Of a DNA stretch of 12,276 nt, positions 11,828-12,276 are shown in pieces (positions within the stretch are counted from its first letter, which is position 1; every line of letters begins with the position of its first letter). The translations under genes and the position numbers were made by a program. The notes below the pieces were generated by a model, which searched no databases, was not told the origin of the DNA, and worked only from the letters and a program-made list of their open reading frames with translations. This DNA is from Desulfosarcina sp. (lineage in GTDB: Bacteria; Desulfobacterota; Desulfobacteria; Desulfobacterales; Desulfosarcinaceae). Where the stretch lies: NCBI GenBank assembly GCA_030642405.1, contig DAOWNV010000052.1, forward strand, positions 1-12,276, given 5' to 3'.

Positions 11828-12276
11828 TCAGAACAAATACCTCTCTGCCCACGCACTCACATTTGCCAAGAAAACTTTAGCTTTGAACGTGTTGGGAAGA
11901 TCTATGGAGGGTTCGCTTTGCTTTGTTAAACGAAACCGAATTTCCGGAGACGGGTCCGACCGTTTTCCGTCAGGAAAGATGGTTTGAACGGTGGCGGAAA
12001 ACGGTTCACCGGATATCAGCCCATGAGGCATTTCGACAAAGTGAGTCGAACCTGATGCAACAATCGAACTTTCCCCCGGTCTGGAAAGGGGACCGAAGCG
12101 GATGGAATATCGGGCTTCCTCTTCTCCCTGGTCCTCCCAATGAAAGAGGATGCCGTTTTTATACGGCATGGCCATGAATCCTGCCGGTGGTAAAGGATTG
12201 CGAATTTCCTTTTTTGACTCTTTTACGGCGGATGCACAAATGGTTAACGGGCGATTGGCAAAGGCCATCAAATCCC
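11828..12276 (-). CDS. Fibronectin type III-like protein, C-terminal part
   Basis: The frame is open to the window edge (upstream of the first Met it reads DL), so only the last about 149 residues are visible. After LTICASAVKESKKEIRN and a proline-containing linker (PLPPAGF), residues about 35-120 look like one fibronectin III domain: NGILFHWEDQG, ARYSIRFGPLSRPGESSIVA, HFVEMPHGLISGEPFSATVQ, then DGKRSDPSPEIRFRL, with the alternating strand pattern and the conserved Trp and Tyr positions. FN3 modules usually mediate binding in secreted or surface proteins. No signal, anchor or catalytic domain can be judged from this part. Confidence 0.65.
   Translation of the reverse strand, partial: DLMAFANRPLTICASAVKESKKEIRNPLPPAGFMAMPYKNGILFHWEDQGEEEARYSIRFGPLSRPGESSIVASGSTHFVEMPHGLISGEPFSATVQTIFPDGKRSDPSPEIRFRLTKQSEPSIDLPNTFKAKVFLANVSAWAERYLF

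Overview
The window looks like a chromosomal stretch of a sulfate-reducer-type deltaproteobacterium (Desulfobacterota, perhaps Desulfobacterales). This is inferred from a selenocysteine-type thiol oxidoreductase, a tungstate ABC transporter, a GAF/HD-GYP protein and IS91-like remnants in a moderately GC backbone. No ribosomal RNA or marker gene fixes the taxon.

Left flank (1-1639): the 3' end of gpmI (phosphoglycerate mutase), then recX. Convergent to them is a DsbA/FrnE-like thioredoxin-fold gene. The cysteine-only reading begins at 1531, but the frame extends through an in-frame TGA at 1603-1601 to an ATG at 1639. The TGA sits exactly where the first Cys of the CxxC active site belongs (U-P-W-C), so this is very probably a 199-residue selenoprotein.

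Integrated element (about 1577-4977, about 3.4 kb): a 36-bp sequence with one mismatch occurs at 1577-1612 and at 4978-5013. The right copy lies in the original 5' end of the same selenoprotein gene, directly behind the proline dehydrogenase stop codon. The left copy is joined to the rest of the gene and has a new start codon and ribosome binding site supplied by the insert. The two 5' ends differ at several bases but encode the same peptide across the Sec motif. The simplest reading is a site-specific integrative element that uses the Sec/active-site codons as its attachment core and carries a replacement 5' end that keeps the gene intact. Inside it are a tyrosine-recombinase gene start next to attL, a degraded IS91-like insertion at a CAAG site with its own recombinase and a transposase fragment, and an AT-rich three-gene cargo operon (unknown protein, HicB-like protein, small basic protein). 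Between the cargo and attR lie iteron-like GGATG repeats.

Right flank, minus strand (5048-7303): a GAF + HD-GYP cyclic-di-GMP phosphodiesterase overlaps a monofunctional proline dehydrogenase by 8 bp. The selenoprotein gene was originally third in this operon. A good promoter with a palindrome around its -10 box lies upstream of the HD-GYP gene.

Right flank, plus strand (7409-11088): a sigma70-type promoter, a structured leader, an excisionase-type HTH + periplasmic-binding-protein-like regulator, then tupABC for tungstate uptake. Tungstate supply and selenoprotein chemistry are both typical of organisms with tungsten/Sec formate dehydrogenases, although none is present here. The end (11075-12276) holds a DUF4143-type ATPase remnant antisense to the tupC end, a double zinc-ribbon protein and the C-terminal part of a fibronectin-III-like protein.
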